64,000 nucleotides of DNA from Isoetes taiwanensis (GCA_021234155.1 JAJEKV010000062.1:4531025-4595024), one strand, 5' to 3'. Shown: positions 25,741 to 39,600, numbered from the stretch's first letter. Program-made: numbers and translations. Notes: a model not told the origin generated them from the letters alone.

Positions 25741-27524
25741 CAAAAAGGACTAGAGCTACACATGTAGCCAGAAACTTAGCTCTGTAGATCCTTTGCTTGC
25801 AAAAGCATAAATGCCACAGAGGTTTTGTGGGTGGTTTATTAAGTCTAATGGATCGTCAACATGTTGGACTGGCGAGTGTGTCTGGTAGGTAATCTTTTTT
25901 TTCATGCACATGACCACAATATTCGTCTATATAGCAGCATAATAGGTTATTCTAAACTAATCACTTCCATTCACAAAATACACATGGCAGGTAGAAGGTT
26001 TTCGTATTCTAGAAAATATCTCAGCACAAAGCGTATGCGTAGAATAGCACCGATAATGCTCTTGCCGGACCTAGTTACTTCCGCTGTTTCTTACTAAGAA
26101 GAAGTGCTAAATATGCACTGATATGATTTAAAACAGAGTTCCTAGTTTTTTTCAAAGGAATTATAAACATTAATTTAGATTTATCTCGATTATTATTTTG
26201 ACACTGAAATACCTAAACAGCTATCTGAAGTACTGATATGTCTAAGTGGTACTGCTATGCCTGAATGCTGTGGCAGTTATTCCAAGTTTTGAAATGCTTG
26301 GGTAACTTGATAATCAAATACGGATATCGTTGAGTAACTATTTGCATAGATACTGATATGCCTAAGCATCCATGGCTATATTGTTGTCTTCACACCAGTG
26401 CAAACCTCGAGGCCTTGCACGTATCAGATTCTTTTGGCCAGCTCTTTCTTATAAACAAGCTGAATCTATAGGGATTCCTCTCTCTCTCTCTCTCATATCT
26501 GCTTCAGAACATCTTTTTTATTTTGGGAGGCACATAATGGATATCAGGCTCTAGAGAGCAGTATCATGCAAAAGGTACGTATTATCCATGAGGGATCTTT
26601 GTATGCTATAATACTTCCAAGTTTCTGATATCATCCTAATAAACTTCCTTAAACAAGGTGCTGCGCACAGAGGGTTGCCCTCCATGGCTGGAGGGTGAAG
26701 TGGCCTAAATATAACAGTGAAGTCATGTTTTTACAATCTATATTTAAATTAAAGTAGACCCCTACCATGTTCTTACAATCAGTTTGTAGTTCCGCTACAT
26801 TCATGTACAAGCCTATCCACAAGTACCCCTCGATCAAATTATGTATGTAACTGAGTAGTTTACTGTTCTCGTAAATAGAATGTTGAATTTATGTCTCTGT
26901 GGCATCGCATCCCCATTCTTGATCAACACCTGGATTGACCATCTCAGACAAATAAATTGTGCTCTCATCCTTGTAAGACAACTCTCCATCACGAAACTTC
27001 CAGGCAAGGAGAAACAACTCGCCATAATCCATTTTGTAGCCGCAACTTTATCTTTTTATGGCATCCTGCATCAACTCTCTGCAAACAAGATTGTTTGTTG
27101 CATCTATCCTCAAACTGAAAAGGCCTTTTCATTCCTTTTATCCTTATTTTGAGCTTTATGTGCTTCAGCTCGCCATCAATGTTCTCTGCATTTTCTTGGC
27201 TTGCTCTAGGCTTCACGTACTACTACCCATCAATCCTCTGTAGTCTAATCCTTTTCCTGTATACATTTGTTGTCTCGATAATGATGTTTGATGTTGGGCA
27301 CCATTTCTAGTTTAGGTAGGAAGATTAGGTGCAGGATCAGCATTAGATGTTAATATGTCCTGCCTCACAATGATATGATGCCATATGGCCAAGAAGTACA
27401 TTTACTAACATTCTAATTCTCTTGAAACTTCAAGTTTAAAGTTGCCAAGCTGCAGAATATGAGATGTCTTATAGCATATGTTGGCCAGTGTGTTTTCTTT
27501 TGTCTATGCATGTCCAGTTTACAC
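25741..27524. other. No gene recognised
   Basis: Only scattered short ORFs and a CT dinucleotide run near 26478-26495. No domain, RNA gene or repeat family could be supported. Confidence 0.4.
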
Positions 27525-27662
27525 GAGACTGCCAGTTTACAGGCAGCAATGGGTTTGGAGCAGTCACCAGCATATCCTAGGTATATTCCAGCATATACCT
27601 AGGATGTGCCACAAACCCACATAAGCAAGGGTTTGCCCCCCTAGGGCAACTCAAAAACCCAA
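27525..27662 (+). repeat. Dispersed repeat with CCTAGGTATAT hairpin, copy 1
   Basis: A ~130-bp unit: GGTTTGGAGCAGTCACCAGC, an 11-bp-arm hairpin (CCTAGGTATAT, loop TCCAGC, ATATACCTAGG), ATGTGCCACAAACCCA, a GGGTTTGCCCCCCTAGGGCA fold, and an A-rich end. Two further copies in the same orientation lie at 35285-35412 and 36340-36476. It is probably a short non-autonomous element; no coding frame is conserved. Confidence 0.8.
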
Positions 27663-27774
27663 AACATGTAAAAAAGCGTCTTAAAGTACATGATATCAAT
27701 AAATCTGCAATATTTGCAGCTGATATTCGCGGGCGGTATTTCTGGCATGGTTGGGCCAAGATTTTGGGCTTGTA

Positions 27775-27826
27775 TTATATGGCAAATCGTATGTATGGCA
27801 AATCGTATGTACGGCAAATCGTATTG
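27775..27826. repeat. 16-bp tandem repeat, three units
   Basis: Three near-identical units of GGCAAATCGTATGTAT type. They abut the downstream limit of the transposase-like pseudogene and probably mark its truncation point. Confidence 0.85.
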
Positions 27827-27839
27827 CATTAGATTGATA

Positions 27840-30319
27840 AAATCTTCCTAAGTGATAGAAGGCTCTGGAGGAATTGAATTGCGCTGCGCAACCATCAGAC
27901 CAAAATACATGATTTGAATAGCATATACCTTTTTCCTTCAAGTGGTTGGCATGCTTCTGGAGGCAGTGTTGTACGAATAAGCTATCATGCTTTCGATCAT
28001 CTAATATGTAAAAGTGGGTCTCTTTCACCAACTTACGATCGCCAATTAGAAGGTTTGGAGTCTCGACTTTCTTTGCATGTCTGTAAGTAATGTGCGCTAG
28101 TATAGAACATTGATCATTCCTCCAACGCATTGTCTGGATTTCCTGCTGAATTTTGAACGTATAGTTTTCCGCAAAGTCTATAACAGATACAACAGTATCC
28201 TTTGAAAATGTTTGCAAACATTCCTTAAACTGGTCTGCCTGCCACCTTGTCGTATAGTTATGGGGAATGAATTGTTTGATAACTGCATCAGTATGCTCCA
28301 TAAATTCATGTAATGATGTGCTCTTCTAAGCCAACTTCATAATGTCCTTCGTGGTGACTACTGGCTTCCCCCCTTTGCTTGTATCCTTTACATAGGTTTC
28401 TGTTGTCTGCAATATAAGAGCAAATTTAATGTTGCCTTTCTTAAATATCCAACATGCCAGCATATTACCTTGCAAAAGCAACATTTACTTTTATTTATCC
28501 TAAACTTATCCCTGGCCATAATTTACTTGCCTACCCTGTATGCATGTCTTATCCCTATGCATGCCATAATTTACTTGGCTACCCGGTATGCATGTCTTAT
28601 CCCTATCCTGTGTAAGCAACACTTACAGCAGCAACCCCATCAATACTTAAACACATGCAACACTTACAGCAGCAACCCCATCAATACTTAAGCACATGCA
28701 ACCTTATAAGATCAAATAACCTACACGAACTAGCTAAGCACTCTGCACACCTCCATAGCAACATTTAAACCACCACAAGATAAATTAAATCATCTCTTCA
28801 TGGCTAATCTAAACCATATCAAATAAAAGTCATAATCAAATTAATGTCAATCAATGCATGCAACTAATGGAATGCTAACCTTCTTGAAGTTCTTCCAATC
28901 AAGCTTAATTGACTTGCGCTTCTCTTTGGGACATCTTTGGAATGATTTCAGACCACAAGCATTGCAGTCCATGGTCAAACAAGTAGACTTATACCAATCT
29001 GCGGTTTCATCCTTAGGACACACCATAGTTTTCCACATTTCACTTACACTATTGAAAGTATGATTGCTCGCTGCACATATTGGGCCTGGACCATAGACAT
29101 CACATTTGCATGTACACCTAGAACCATGGGTGTTAGAATCTCGTCTTAGCTTGTTGATTGCCTGCCTAACAAATTCCATTCTTATGTGGTATATGCAGCA
29201 ACATGTTTCCGTCTCTTTAAGCCTTTTCACAAACTTGGGCTTCAAAGTCTCAAACAACCTAAGACCTATTTTCATCTCTGGATATTGATGCTTAAATTTC
29301 TTATAAAATGTGACCTGAAATGTAAGATAGAGAGAAGCTTTTTATTGTGAAAACAAGGAAGCAATTACATACCTGACTCTCTTCCAAGTAATGAAGTGGC
29401 TGTAGGTTATACGGCTTAGCAATCTTATCACCGTTATTATTCCTTCTCAATTTCATAACCTTCCTTTTGTTTGGACAGACCCTAGTTTCAGAAATCCAAA
29501 AGTTGTATACCTTTTCGCGATTTTCATCCGATAGCCGATCAGATCTGCATTTCCTTTTGAACATAGACCACGGGCCTCCAAATTCAGTAAACTTTCTCCT
29601 GTCCAATGCGGCATACACTGCCTTTCTCCTCATGTTCAAAACCTTTGCAACTGCTGTCCGGTTGGTAGATCCATTAACAGCCATCATCAAGGTGGATGCC
29701 CGTGCTTGATTGATGTCCTGTATCCTAGCACGTTTATTAGCTTGAAGAGTGTCCTTCATATTCTCAACAACATGTTGATATACTTGTAATTTCCTGTTTC
29801 CAATGATCCCAAACTCATGTAGGTGTTCGGCCGCCCTGGATATGATTTCTTTTCTATCAGCAGGATGTATCTTGAGGCATACATTGTTGATGTGATCTAC
29901 AATGATTTTAGCATGCTTTTGTTTCTGCCTAGTGGTCAGCCTGTCCTTGGTCTTGTCTGCTTCTACAGGTAACTTTTCAAATTCCCTCTTCCTCTTTCTC
30001 TCAACTTTCTTTTAGCAGATAAAATCCTTCTGCATGCGGTATTAGGAGAAATGCAATTGCAAACTTTCTTGCACTCAACCAAACATACCTCAGAATTTCC
30101 AGGAACCTTCTCATCAGAAATTGGAGATAAGACCACCTCAGACATTGCATTGATGGAATTTCGAAATTGCATGCCATTGCAACAATCTTCCTCTTCCTCC
30201 ACGTTAAAATTTGGAATTCTATCTTGGATGTCAATTCCCAAACTGGAAGCAAGTTGTTCTGGATCCTGGCCTCCAAATCGAGATGCAAATTCAGCAGCAT
30301 AGCTTGCAACCAGATCCAT
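27840..30319 (-). pseudogene. Transposase-like gene, four exons, broken by a stop and 3' truncation
   Basis: Exons on the minus strand: 30319-30089, 30008-29373, 29314-28880 and 28406 to ~27840, all GT-AG and phase 0. The protein has an acidic N-terminus, a basic region, a helix-turn-helix-like segment (NGSTNRTAVAKVLNMRRKAV), a cysteine-rich middle (ETCCCIYH, CTCKCDVYG, CNACG) and a catalytic-like part with VVSVIDFAENYTFKIQQE, MRWRNDQCSILAH and VFWSDGCAAQFNSS. This order matches a widespread, poorly characterised DDE-like family best known from animal genomes; that assignment is from memory. A TAG at 28326-28328 interrupts exon 4 and the sequence stops before any third acidic residue, so this copy is dead. 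It may be a decayed transposon or a dead domesticated gene; no terminal inverted repeats were identified. Confidence 0.65.
28515..28700. repeat. Two tandem duplications inside an intron
   Basis: A 48-bp unit starting GCCATAATTTACTTG is repeated at 28515 and 28563, followed by a 41-bp unit starting CAACACTTACAGCAGC at 28617 and 28658. Both lie in the last intron (28407-28879) of the transposase-like gene. Confidence 0.88.
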
Positions 30320-30436
30320 ACAATTCCTGAAATGAAAAAATGACAAAACCAAGAATTGTCCATTTCGAAAAGGAGACGGTAGAATCGGGCAGAGCGGGAG
30401 AACTAGCCTCTGAAGTTGGATCGATGACATGGCCAA

Positions 30437-33400
30437 CTAACTTCCTAAATTGGAGAGGATTTGAAGCTCTCTCCTGCGCGGGCTTTCCATGAGAAATACA
30501 GCACGTCAAACCCTAGTTCTTGAAGGCCCGAAAATTTTCATGGGAAAGTACTAAGCACCCCCAAAGCACCAAATGTCATGGACATAAAAGGTGTCCCCCA
30601 GGTACACGCTTTCACCCTAGGGGTATGTTTTCACTTAATTGAGCTGCTTGTGGGCAGTCGAAAATCGGTTGTGGCATGTGTTTTTGTGGGCGTGTCTGCA
30701 TGCATGGTATGAGGATAGAAGAAAAGGGCTACGCACATGGGCATGTTTCTTGGGTAGACAGATCACAATTGCATGTCGTTGTCGTTGGTGCAAACCTATT
30801 CAGGTTAGATCTAGCGAGGTTCAGGGGCTCTCTGAATGTTGTAGTCTAATTATCGCTTGTTTGAAGGCGTGTTGAAAGGAGGGCACAGGCATCTAGAACT
30901 AAGGTTACAAAGGGCATAGATACTCCAAGTATCCAGATTTGAACATCTGAACAAGGGCATGGCAAGGCGTGTTTTTTTGCAATGGCACTTCTTCAATTGT
31001 GAACAACTCCTGCAATTTTGGTTGGGCTTCGAATGCCTTGAGGTTCGATTCCTCTGACCTTGGTTCTGAGTCGTTCTTTGGTGGGCCTACCAAGCTCTTG
31101 CGGCATATATCGGCTATGCCAAGCTCCTGTGGTAGATATGGGCAAATATGGGCGGATTGTAGCCTGCCAGGCATGGGCTATGCCAAGCTCCTGTGGGAGA
31201 TATGGGCAAGTATGGGCGGATTGTAGCCAGCCAGGCCTCTGCGACAAATATGCACTATGCACAAAGGGAGAATGCGGTTGCCCAGATACCGTTATTTACA
31301 ATAGCCAGAGACAAGCAAGCTTTTTGTGACATTGGGCTCAAAAGCCTAGAATGAGTCTCAACTATACGGTTTTCCTGTGCGAAGATAGAGGGAAAGACAA
31401 CGAAAATCAGAAAGAGAAGAGGTTTCAAAAGTCAACTGGACACGACTCTCAACAGAAATACAAGAATATCGTCAATGGACCGACTAAAATTATTTTGAAC
31501 ATTTGTAAATTTTGTGTATCATCCTCTCTGCTAGCAAAGGTAACCTGTTAACTAATAGAGAAGTGCACATTCTTCCCTTTCCAAAATTTAGCCAAATGTT
31601 GAAATTTGCCATTAAATCTACTTTTAGGCCTTGCACAATATGCTCATATTTCATAATTGCTTCACAATTTGTTGGTTAAAAACAGTGTAATTTCTTAAGA
31701 AAATAAGACTTTGATGACTGATAAAGGGAGCACACAGATAACACTTGTTGCAGCAAAGCAAGTGTTCGAGGTAGCCAAGCCCATGGGAAAGACATAAATT
31801 GTTTTGAACATACAAGCAAAATACACAAACATAGAGTTGCTATTTATTGGCGATTCAGTAAAAAAACATGCAAGATTCACCTCTCTAGATCCAGCTTTGC
31901 ATCACAAGGAATAGCATATTTCAAATTGCCTAGAAACTCAGCATTAACTAGATCTCTATGCAAAAATTCATGGAAACCATATTAGAGTCCTAAGAACATG
32001 ATCAAACAGAGAACCAGGACAAAAGAAAAAAAGGCTTTATTAACATCTCCTAGAGACCCAATGGGTGAGATCTGAATATAAAACATAAGACAATCAGCAC
32101 TCTGCTTGCATTTCCCAATCCCAGAATGCCTGTCATTATGCTTAGAGTCTCTTTTCACTTTTTTAGACACATCTATCATTATTTTCATGTGACAGTTGAA
32201 TTTCCTTTCTTTGTTAATCAGTTCCTCTTTTCTTCTCCATCTTCCCTAAATTATCCACTCCATTCTGTTCTGCAGCAAAGAAGTTACACCAAAGCCCTCC
32301 CTTGGCCAGTAGCCTTATTTCCCATTTGCTTTAGCAGCTTCCGTCAGTGTTGACAGAGTTGGTATATGTACAAAGCAACCTTTTTCTGATTGTGGAAATT
32401 CGTTAAAGCAGTTAATGTGGTGGAATCCCTGAAAACATAATAGAAGTTGCTCTTAATTTCATGCCAAGTAGTCCCTTCTGCTCTGCCAACTTCAATACAA
32501 ATGCAAATGTTTTATGATGCAATACCATTTGTAATATGCATATTATTGATGATAAGAATTGCTTTAAATGGAATTGACATCGATGATTTTTCCTGAGTCT
32601 GCCTTTATTTTATACAACCAATCACAACAGAAGGTGTTCCCATCGTGATAAGTTAATGTTACCTTCTTCCAATGGAACAAAGGGTAGAAGTAAAGACGGA
32701 GGATTGGCTTCGATCTGCATGAGAAGCAAACATCTTGTTAATATACATTAATAAGAAGTGAAAACAACTTGCATACTAAATTTTTGTAATTGATATATTT
32801 GACCCCATCAGAAACATCTTAAAACTGAAAACTTGAGCTTGATTGTGTGCAACTGACCTTGATCATCGGCAAGGATAATGTATGCAAAACATGTAAAAGT
32901 TCATCCAAAGAAGCTGATGGGAAAGTCCACATTCTACACATCGCGTACATAAACCAGATAAATTTCATGTCTTTTCTTCCATAAATTTTCTGCTTTAAAT
33001 TATTATTAAGACATGCAAGTCGAAAGAAACCTTAAAAACACGAATGATGCTCTAACATAAGGTGTAAACTATGATCGAGATGCAAATATCTAGAATGCAT
33101 GCAAGTTTATGAACCCACACCAATGCAAATATCTAAGTTTAAGGACCCAAGTAGCATGACTGTTACCACACTATCACCACATTATCACATATAATTATGC
33201 AACATATTCGTCACTGCATATGTTAAAACGAAATATAAAAAAGGAAAACCATGACAATCAACCATGCCCTTCTTTCTCATTCCAAGTATGCCCAAAAACG
33301 GATTTGTATGCATGTCTTAAAGCTTGCAACGTACAATTTCAGCTCTTGGTATGATTGACTTTAAAGACATTCTAAAAGTACCAAGTCGTACTACCAGACA

Positions 33401-33880
33401 TTGATTTAAGTTGCAATACCAGATTCTCTGCAAAAACATCAACTGAGCCAAGAGACCCAAGACCAGTGTAGTCAGCCCCAAGTCCAGTAATGATAATATT
33501 CACTGTAATGCATGTTCGAGATGCAAAATTAGTGAAGTGGTTTCAAAATTAGTGAGTATCCACTGAGATAAACAATGACTTTCTAACAAGGAAACAAAAA
33601 GATATAAAAAGTTTCACCATCGTATTTTCTCTATGTGGTTGCCTATTAGTTTTAGAGGACCGTATAGTCTCATAGGGTCAATGTGCATTTCATGGACCCC
33701 TTTTGAATTAGAATATACCTTCCCCCATTTCAGGCACTTCACCCCATTGGGTGTTTCTAGCTGCAACTTCCAATATTGCTTTTTAAGCTTAAGGTGTTTA
33801 TCAATTCTTGGAAAAAAGCTCTAATTTCAAGAAACATGGAGACTTAACATTAGAGAACATGCCTCCTCCCTTACAAGCCT
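30437..33880. other. No gene recognised
   Basis: Besides the promoter and leader region of the transposase-like gene and a 64-bp tandem duplication (31112-31239), I see no supported coding exon or element. Confidence 0.4.
31112..31239. repeat. 64-bp tandem duplication
   Basis: Two adjacent copies of GGCTATGCCAAGCTCCTGTG(G)... starting at 31112 and 31176; a third, diverged partial copy may precede them (CTACCAAGCTCTTGCGG). Confidence 0.88.
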
Positions 33881-33985
33881 AGTAATCCTAGTAGTAATGA
33901 TTGTACTAGCCCATTGTATGGGTCCCATGACCTATTGGTTTCCGTGGACGTTAAAAAAACTATTCTATTCTATTCCTTACAAGCG
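33881..33985 (+). mobile_element. Short retroelement 3' end with (TATTC)n tail, second copy
   Basis: Nearly identical to the minus-strand segment at 19557-19665: same TGGGTCCCATGACC core and GTGGACGTTAAAAAAAC, then tandem TATTC units. Confidence 0.6.
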
Positions 33986-34223
33986 TTGCTGAAGGGTAAA
34001 TTAAACAGCTGGTCTTAACAGACATCCCTTACATAACCTAGTTATGACAACTATCCCTTCATATTGGGCCAGAAAATCTAGAAAGTTGACTTTACTTTAT
34101 TTATCTCCTACATCAAGGAAACATTGTCATAATAAATTAAGGCACATGACACACAGCACATCTTAGGGTATATCTGCTGAGCCAGATGAATCTCTAGCAT
34201 TTTGCTGCCACTGATGTTTATGC

Positions 34224-34990
34224 TCAACGTATGACACCCAAGACTAATGCGCAATAAACAGTGGGAAAATTCCAACCATAAGTGGAAGGCACATACATAC
34301 CATTAGCAAAACCTTCATTCGGAGGAAGAAAAGCAGTCACCTTCCTTTGTCCAGTCCCCTTTCCTTCTCCTTGCACCCAATCTACCAAGGGAAGGTTTAA
34401 AGTGGTGCATATATCCTTAAACATATAATAATGTAGCTTGTAAGCATGTGTCTGCAAGATTATGGGTTTAGAAAACTAGCTTATTCTACTTTAGTCCTAA
34501 ACGTTGGTACCTTGAGGTACGTTTATCGAGTATCCTTGAACAAAATCTTCATAAAGCCGATACTCTGCATTAAAGCAGAATGTCAGTTAACCAGTCAAAC
34601 CATCTACTGTCTTAACCAGTCGCAGGCTTAGGATTCTGCCAGACATGTCCTCGATCAAGTTTGGAGACTGAAGTGGCTCCCAAAATAACACTTGCCTTAA
34701 TGATGTAATCAGTCATAACAGTATCTCTCTTCATAGAACCCTCAATTTCAAATGCCATTTCAAACTTCGTACCTCTACTTGAAATGCAGTAAGCGACTTC
34801 ACAGCCACAATAATGTCTCCCAGGTGCTGTTCATGAAAAAAACCATACCCTACAAGTTCGAACTTATATATGGTAGCACCCTCAAAATATTCCAAACTAT
34901 CAAGATATGCATTTACAACACACTTGCGAGTCTCATCCCATTCATGGCCTCGAACAGTCTTGAAAGCCACACAAACACCCTACAATCCAT
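34224..34990 (-). other. Possible decayed or unrecognised exons
   Basis: Two open stretches are better than random: 34731-34986 after an AG acceptor (containing VRGHEWDETRKCVVNAYL and DSLEYFEGATIYKFEL) and 34224-34457 (VQGEGKGTGQRKVTAFLPP). Their composition is protein-like, but I do not recognise a family and cannot join them by splice sites. Confidence 0.25.
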
Positions 34991-35169
34991 GAGAATATGA
35001 AAGCTTGTTTTTAGCGATGAAATCTAAAGTTGAGGCATCCCAAATCAAATAATAGAACCAAGCAATATTGGTATGCACCTCAGCATATGGAGTAACTGTA
35101 CTGACAACACAAGTTTGACACACTGACTGATTGCTTGCTTGCCAAAATGCTGATGAGTGAAACCCATTG

Positions 35170-35235
35170 CTTGCTTGATGCCGCAGCCGCTTGCTTGCTT
35201 GCTTGATGCCGCAGCCGCTTGCTTGCTTGCTGCCC
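35170..35235. repeat. 28-bp tandem repeat (TTGCTTGATGCCGCAGCCGC)
   Basis: The GATGCCGCAGCCGCTTGCTT core recurs at 28-bp spacing (35177, 35205), embedded in a longer GCTT-rich low-complexity tract. Confidence 0.8.
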
Positions 35236-35284
35236 TGCCATGCCAGTTTCCGGTTGGAACATCCGCGATCTACAACGCACGAAA

Positions 35285-35412
35285 CCAGTTTACATGCAAC
35301 AAAGGGTTTTGAGCAGTCACCAGCATCTCCTAGGTATATTCTAGCATATACCTAGGATATGCCACAAACCCATATAAACAAGGGTTTGCCCCCCGGGGGC
35401 AACCCAAAAAGA
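35285..35412 (+). repeat. Dispersed repeat with CCTAGGTATAT hairpin, copy 2
   Basis: Same block order as at 27525-27662. Similarity to copy 3 extends upstream (TGCCAGTTTCCGGTTGGAAC), so the full element is probably ~190 bp. Confidence 0.8.
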
Positions 35413-36339
35413 AGGATAAAGTTTTGAGTAACAATATTTCGTGGCACAACAAACTTAAAGAAAGTCCACAAAGGCAACTGCACATGCCATCGTGCAGTAT
35501 GTTTGCTTGAATAAGCATGATCCTTGGAGTATCAAGATAGCTGCATGTTACCGAATACAGAATCATATTAATGGACTGATGTAGAAACACATCAAACCAA
35601 TGAATACCACCTTGCTATTTTTGCCATTGCAACTCATCTATAGCCATATTATACAATCTACTTCATACTCGAACATTTGGTATAATGGATGGAAAAGAAT
35701 GCATGCTCTTTTAGCAGTCGCATTCCAATAACATTTGAAAGAAGCAAAATAGGCTAAGATTTAGAAAAAAAAAAACTAATGTACTGCATGCTTTGCCATC
35801 AATAGAAGAAATAGCAAAATAACCAAAAGAGCAACTCGCCTACTGATGCATAAACAATGAACTACTCATAATTGTTTAAAATGTTCATAAGTCCGTGTTA
35901 AAAAGTCGGACATCACAAATACAAATAGGTGCAGAGATGTAGGTTGAGAAGGAGAAAATGCCAACAGACTTACTAAAATCATTTTTTATCTCTTCAACTC
36001 TAAATTCTGACCTAAATTCATGCTATAATCGTTTGAATTGATGTTATATTCTTCGTAAATCCTGAGCTAGGGTAAATCTCCTTAAATTCGGCCAGAAGCA
36101 AGTTAATGTTCTGTAAGCATGGGTTGGGCAATGACACACCTAGATTTTGTTTGCCATTTCTCATTCCCTGCAGGCTTCGGGCTAGCTTTTGGGCTGTGCA
36201 TGTCCAATACGGTAGAGCAGCTATGGTTCTTAACTAAGCAATTTCAAACCAAGATGTATTCTTATTCTTCATTAGATTAGAGCGGCAATCCTTGCCTTGC
36301 CAGTTACCCGGTTGGAACATCGGAGATCCAAAACTCAAG

Positions 36340-36476
36340 TGACCGCCAGATTACAACGAGCAATGGGTTTGGAGCAGTCACCAGCATATCCTGGGTATAT
36401 TCCAGCATATACCCAGGATATGCCACAAACTCACGTAAGCCAAGCTTTGGCCCCCTAGGGGCAACCCAAAAACTAA
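36340..36476 (+). repeat. Dispersed repeat with hairpin, copy 3
   Basis: The hairpin arms read CCTGGGTATAT and ATATACCCAGG here: both arms changed together, so pairing is kept relative to copies 1 and 2. Confidence 0.8.
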
Positions 36477-36695
36477 AATGTTTGCTTTTTGCACTCTAAA
36501 TTTGAGCGGCCATTGATTTTAAAACGGAGGGCCAACAAATTTGTGCAGAGAAAATTGAATGCCCAAACAGTTCCACCGTGGAGTTAGTGGTTCTGTTTTG
36601 ACCATGGAAATTGGATCAATTATGTGGATGTGGTACATTATAATCGACATTTGATGGAATTATTATTTACAAAAGAATCATTTGGCTGGTAGATC

Positions 36696-39600
36696 TTATT
36701 TGGCTCGCGCAATGAGCTCGGCAGTTGCAGCATCTCTTATGGCATAGAAATCTACGTCCATGTGCCTCCCCCTGAAATGCCCAAACAGAGTGCGTTAGAA
36801 ATTAGCATGAAATCTATAACAAATTTGTCTCCAATCATCTCACCAAAAGTGGTTTTTTGACCACAAGTACGCTGGATACGCGGGGCTGCTCAGTCCATGA
36901 AATATCCTAGCTATTGACCTTCCTGTAAATTTTCCTTCCGTATTGGATTTTAAGAAAACCTGAAGAATAGAACTTGTATGAGTATATATCATTCGAATGA
37001 TGCTTGTCATTACTACCTCACCTTGATGTCAGCTCGCAGAAACGAACTGCAGAGTAACGAAAGTCTCAGTAGATTGAAATGAACGGAATACAAGCACCAA
37101 TTTTGTGTAACAATTGAGTACCTATTAGACTTTATCAAACGTGGTGGATTGCATTCGTTGTCCCCAGCTTCCATGAAGTATGCACCTATACTTTCATGCA
37201 TGGATTTCTTACCAGAGGGTGTTGTTTCACCACTTGCTTGCAAGTCTTCTGCATTGCATGCTGCCATGAACATAAGATCTAGCTTTTTCACCTGTTCAGC
37301 AAGCATTTAATTTGAATGAATTTGCTGTAATTCTGGTCAATAAAAACAATCAAACTGAATTTCACTTCACCTTTGAAGCTTCAACCTCCAAAAGATGCTT
37401 GGTGATACTTTTTGTTAAGGAACAAAAATCTGCAGGATGCTTTAATATGTTGAAAGCAAACGCAGAGTCTTCGAGCTCATATGCAATCTCCCCATCTGTC
37501 TGCATATCAAATGGATATCAAAGAGTGAATTTGCTTGGTTTATGAGGTCCCGTGCATACCTGTAACCTTTGAAGCTCCCTCTGTATGTCAATCAGTTGCC
37601 ACTTTGTTTCATTCGCAAGGGACAATATATCAACAGAAAATCTCCCATTTTTTGTCTGATTTCTGTATGGTATGATGCACAATATCTCCAGTTAGAACTG
37701 TCTCGAATTAGCAGGCAAGTAAAAATTTCCACTCAAACAATATGCAATGAATAACATTTCAAGCATCAATAAATCAAGTTACCAGCATTATAACTCATGG
37801 GCTACGTTCTTTCATCAACCACATATAAAGTTAAGAGGAGAAATTTTTTCACTTGCAAAACTAGGGTGAACTAGTTAGAGTTGAAGCTTTACAAACCAAG
37901 TGCTAAACCAATTGAAGTATCCACAGTTGTTCCTTAGGGCAATCTTTAAGAAAGCATGTAGTAGATCGGATTGCCCGTCTGAATGCACATTATAAGAGGG
38001 TGGGGGGAACTGAAAGTGCCAAAGGGTCATTTAAGTTTGCTTGGGAAATGCCGAGTCTACTTTTTACATGTTTGGGCTTAAAATTCAAAGGATTATTTTC
38101 ATAATATGGTGGTCCCAATATCATCAAGTACATTAAGTCTTTGTCAGCTAGGTCCATTATATTTAGTCCAGAACAGCACTTCCTGCATTGATAAAGGAAT
38201 GGCAAACAAAGCATAGAGCAGAGCTTATTGTGGTGATGTATAAGATTTCAATCTCGCATGTATTCACTTGTTGAAAACCACTTCACACAACTTCAATAAT
38301 TATAGAGCTTCGAAAAACCTAATTAAGCTGGCGTTTTAGGTAAAACCTTTCTATGATTGCTGAAATAAGCCTATTTTTTGCTCCCAGGTTATGTGGTGTA
38401 CTCTGCAGAAAATCAACAAATATGTTTCAAGCGAACGATCCATACTTGTACAACTACAAGTTAAAAACATCTTTTAACCTTGTGGAAGCTTATTATGCAC
38501 GTCCTCTTAAGTTTCGATAGAACATTTATATATGTCACCTCTCCAACTTCTAAATATGAGAGAACTGTCGCCATCACCTTCAAAAATAAATCCTTAAGTT
38601 AGAGGTAACTCTTGCATCTTTTCAAAAGCTTTATAGGTCATGGAATTTCCAGTTTCATACCAAGCCTACCAATATACAACACAGTATTTATGTGACAATA
38701 CAGATCTGTAAATATTAAATGCCAAGACTTTAATCACCAAGAACATTGACATACTTTCAGTCAACCAAACTGTGGGAGCAACACAAAATGGTAGATGTGT
38801 TTTACCTCTTCCCGGATGTCTAGATCCCTTGCCATGCTATCGATTGTCAAACATGAGATATTTCCAGGTGATGGTTTATCATGGAACACTTGTACCAAAA
38901 GCTTGTTAACTGCATATTCATCCACTCCATCACTAACAAATAGAATATTGTTAGTTCGTCACTTCAGGACAAATTTACTGTGTGATATAACAAACATGGA
39001 TAGCACCTAACCTGTAAGCAAGACTTCGGAGTTTTAGATAGCTGAAATCATCAACAAAGAGGTGACAAAAAGCATCGTTTCCATCACGCCCTGCACGACC
39101 TGTTTCCTGTGTTCAAAAAGTTTGGAATGAGATAACAACCTTGCTACAAGTAAGAAGCAAGCACACCGCAACTATACTTATTCTGTTTCAAATAAGCTTC
39201 CATTTAAAGCTAAAGTATCAATTAAACACCAGAGTCACAACTTTTATCTTGCGTGGTCACTCCAATACTGATGCAAAAATGCAAAGTCGTTTCCTTATCT
39301 AGTACAAGGGTACTTACTTGAACATAATGCTCAAGGCTTCCGGGTAAGCTGTAGTGTATAACCTGTTCAGAGCACAACCCATAGAAAGTTAGGACAACTG
39401 ACGTGACATTCCAACTGCTACTTAACAGAGATATAACTTACTTACCCCACGAACATCACTCTTATCAAGACCCATACCAAAAGCAACAGTTGCCACAACC
39501 TGCAGAAATGTTGCTCAGCTTGAGCTTCAGGCTGGAAAAATAAATCTAAACCCCATATCTAGCCAAGGGGCTTTGCATTACCACTCGAAGCTTATTGGCA

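Noticed and set aside
27577-35590. Shared peptide CPRGANPC...RYMLEYT in two minus-strand ORFs
   Set aside because: It comes from the dispersed hairpin repeat; the third copy does not keep it, so it is not coding.
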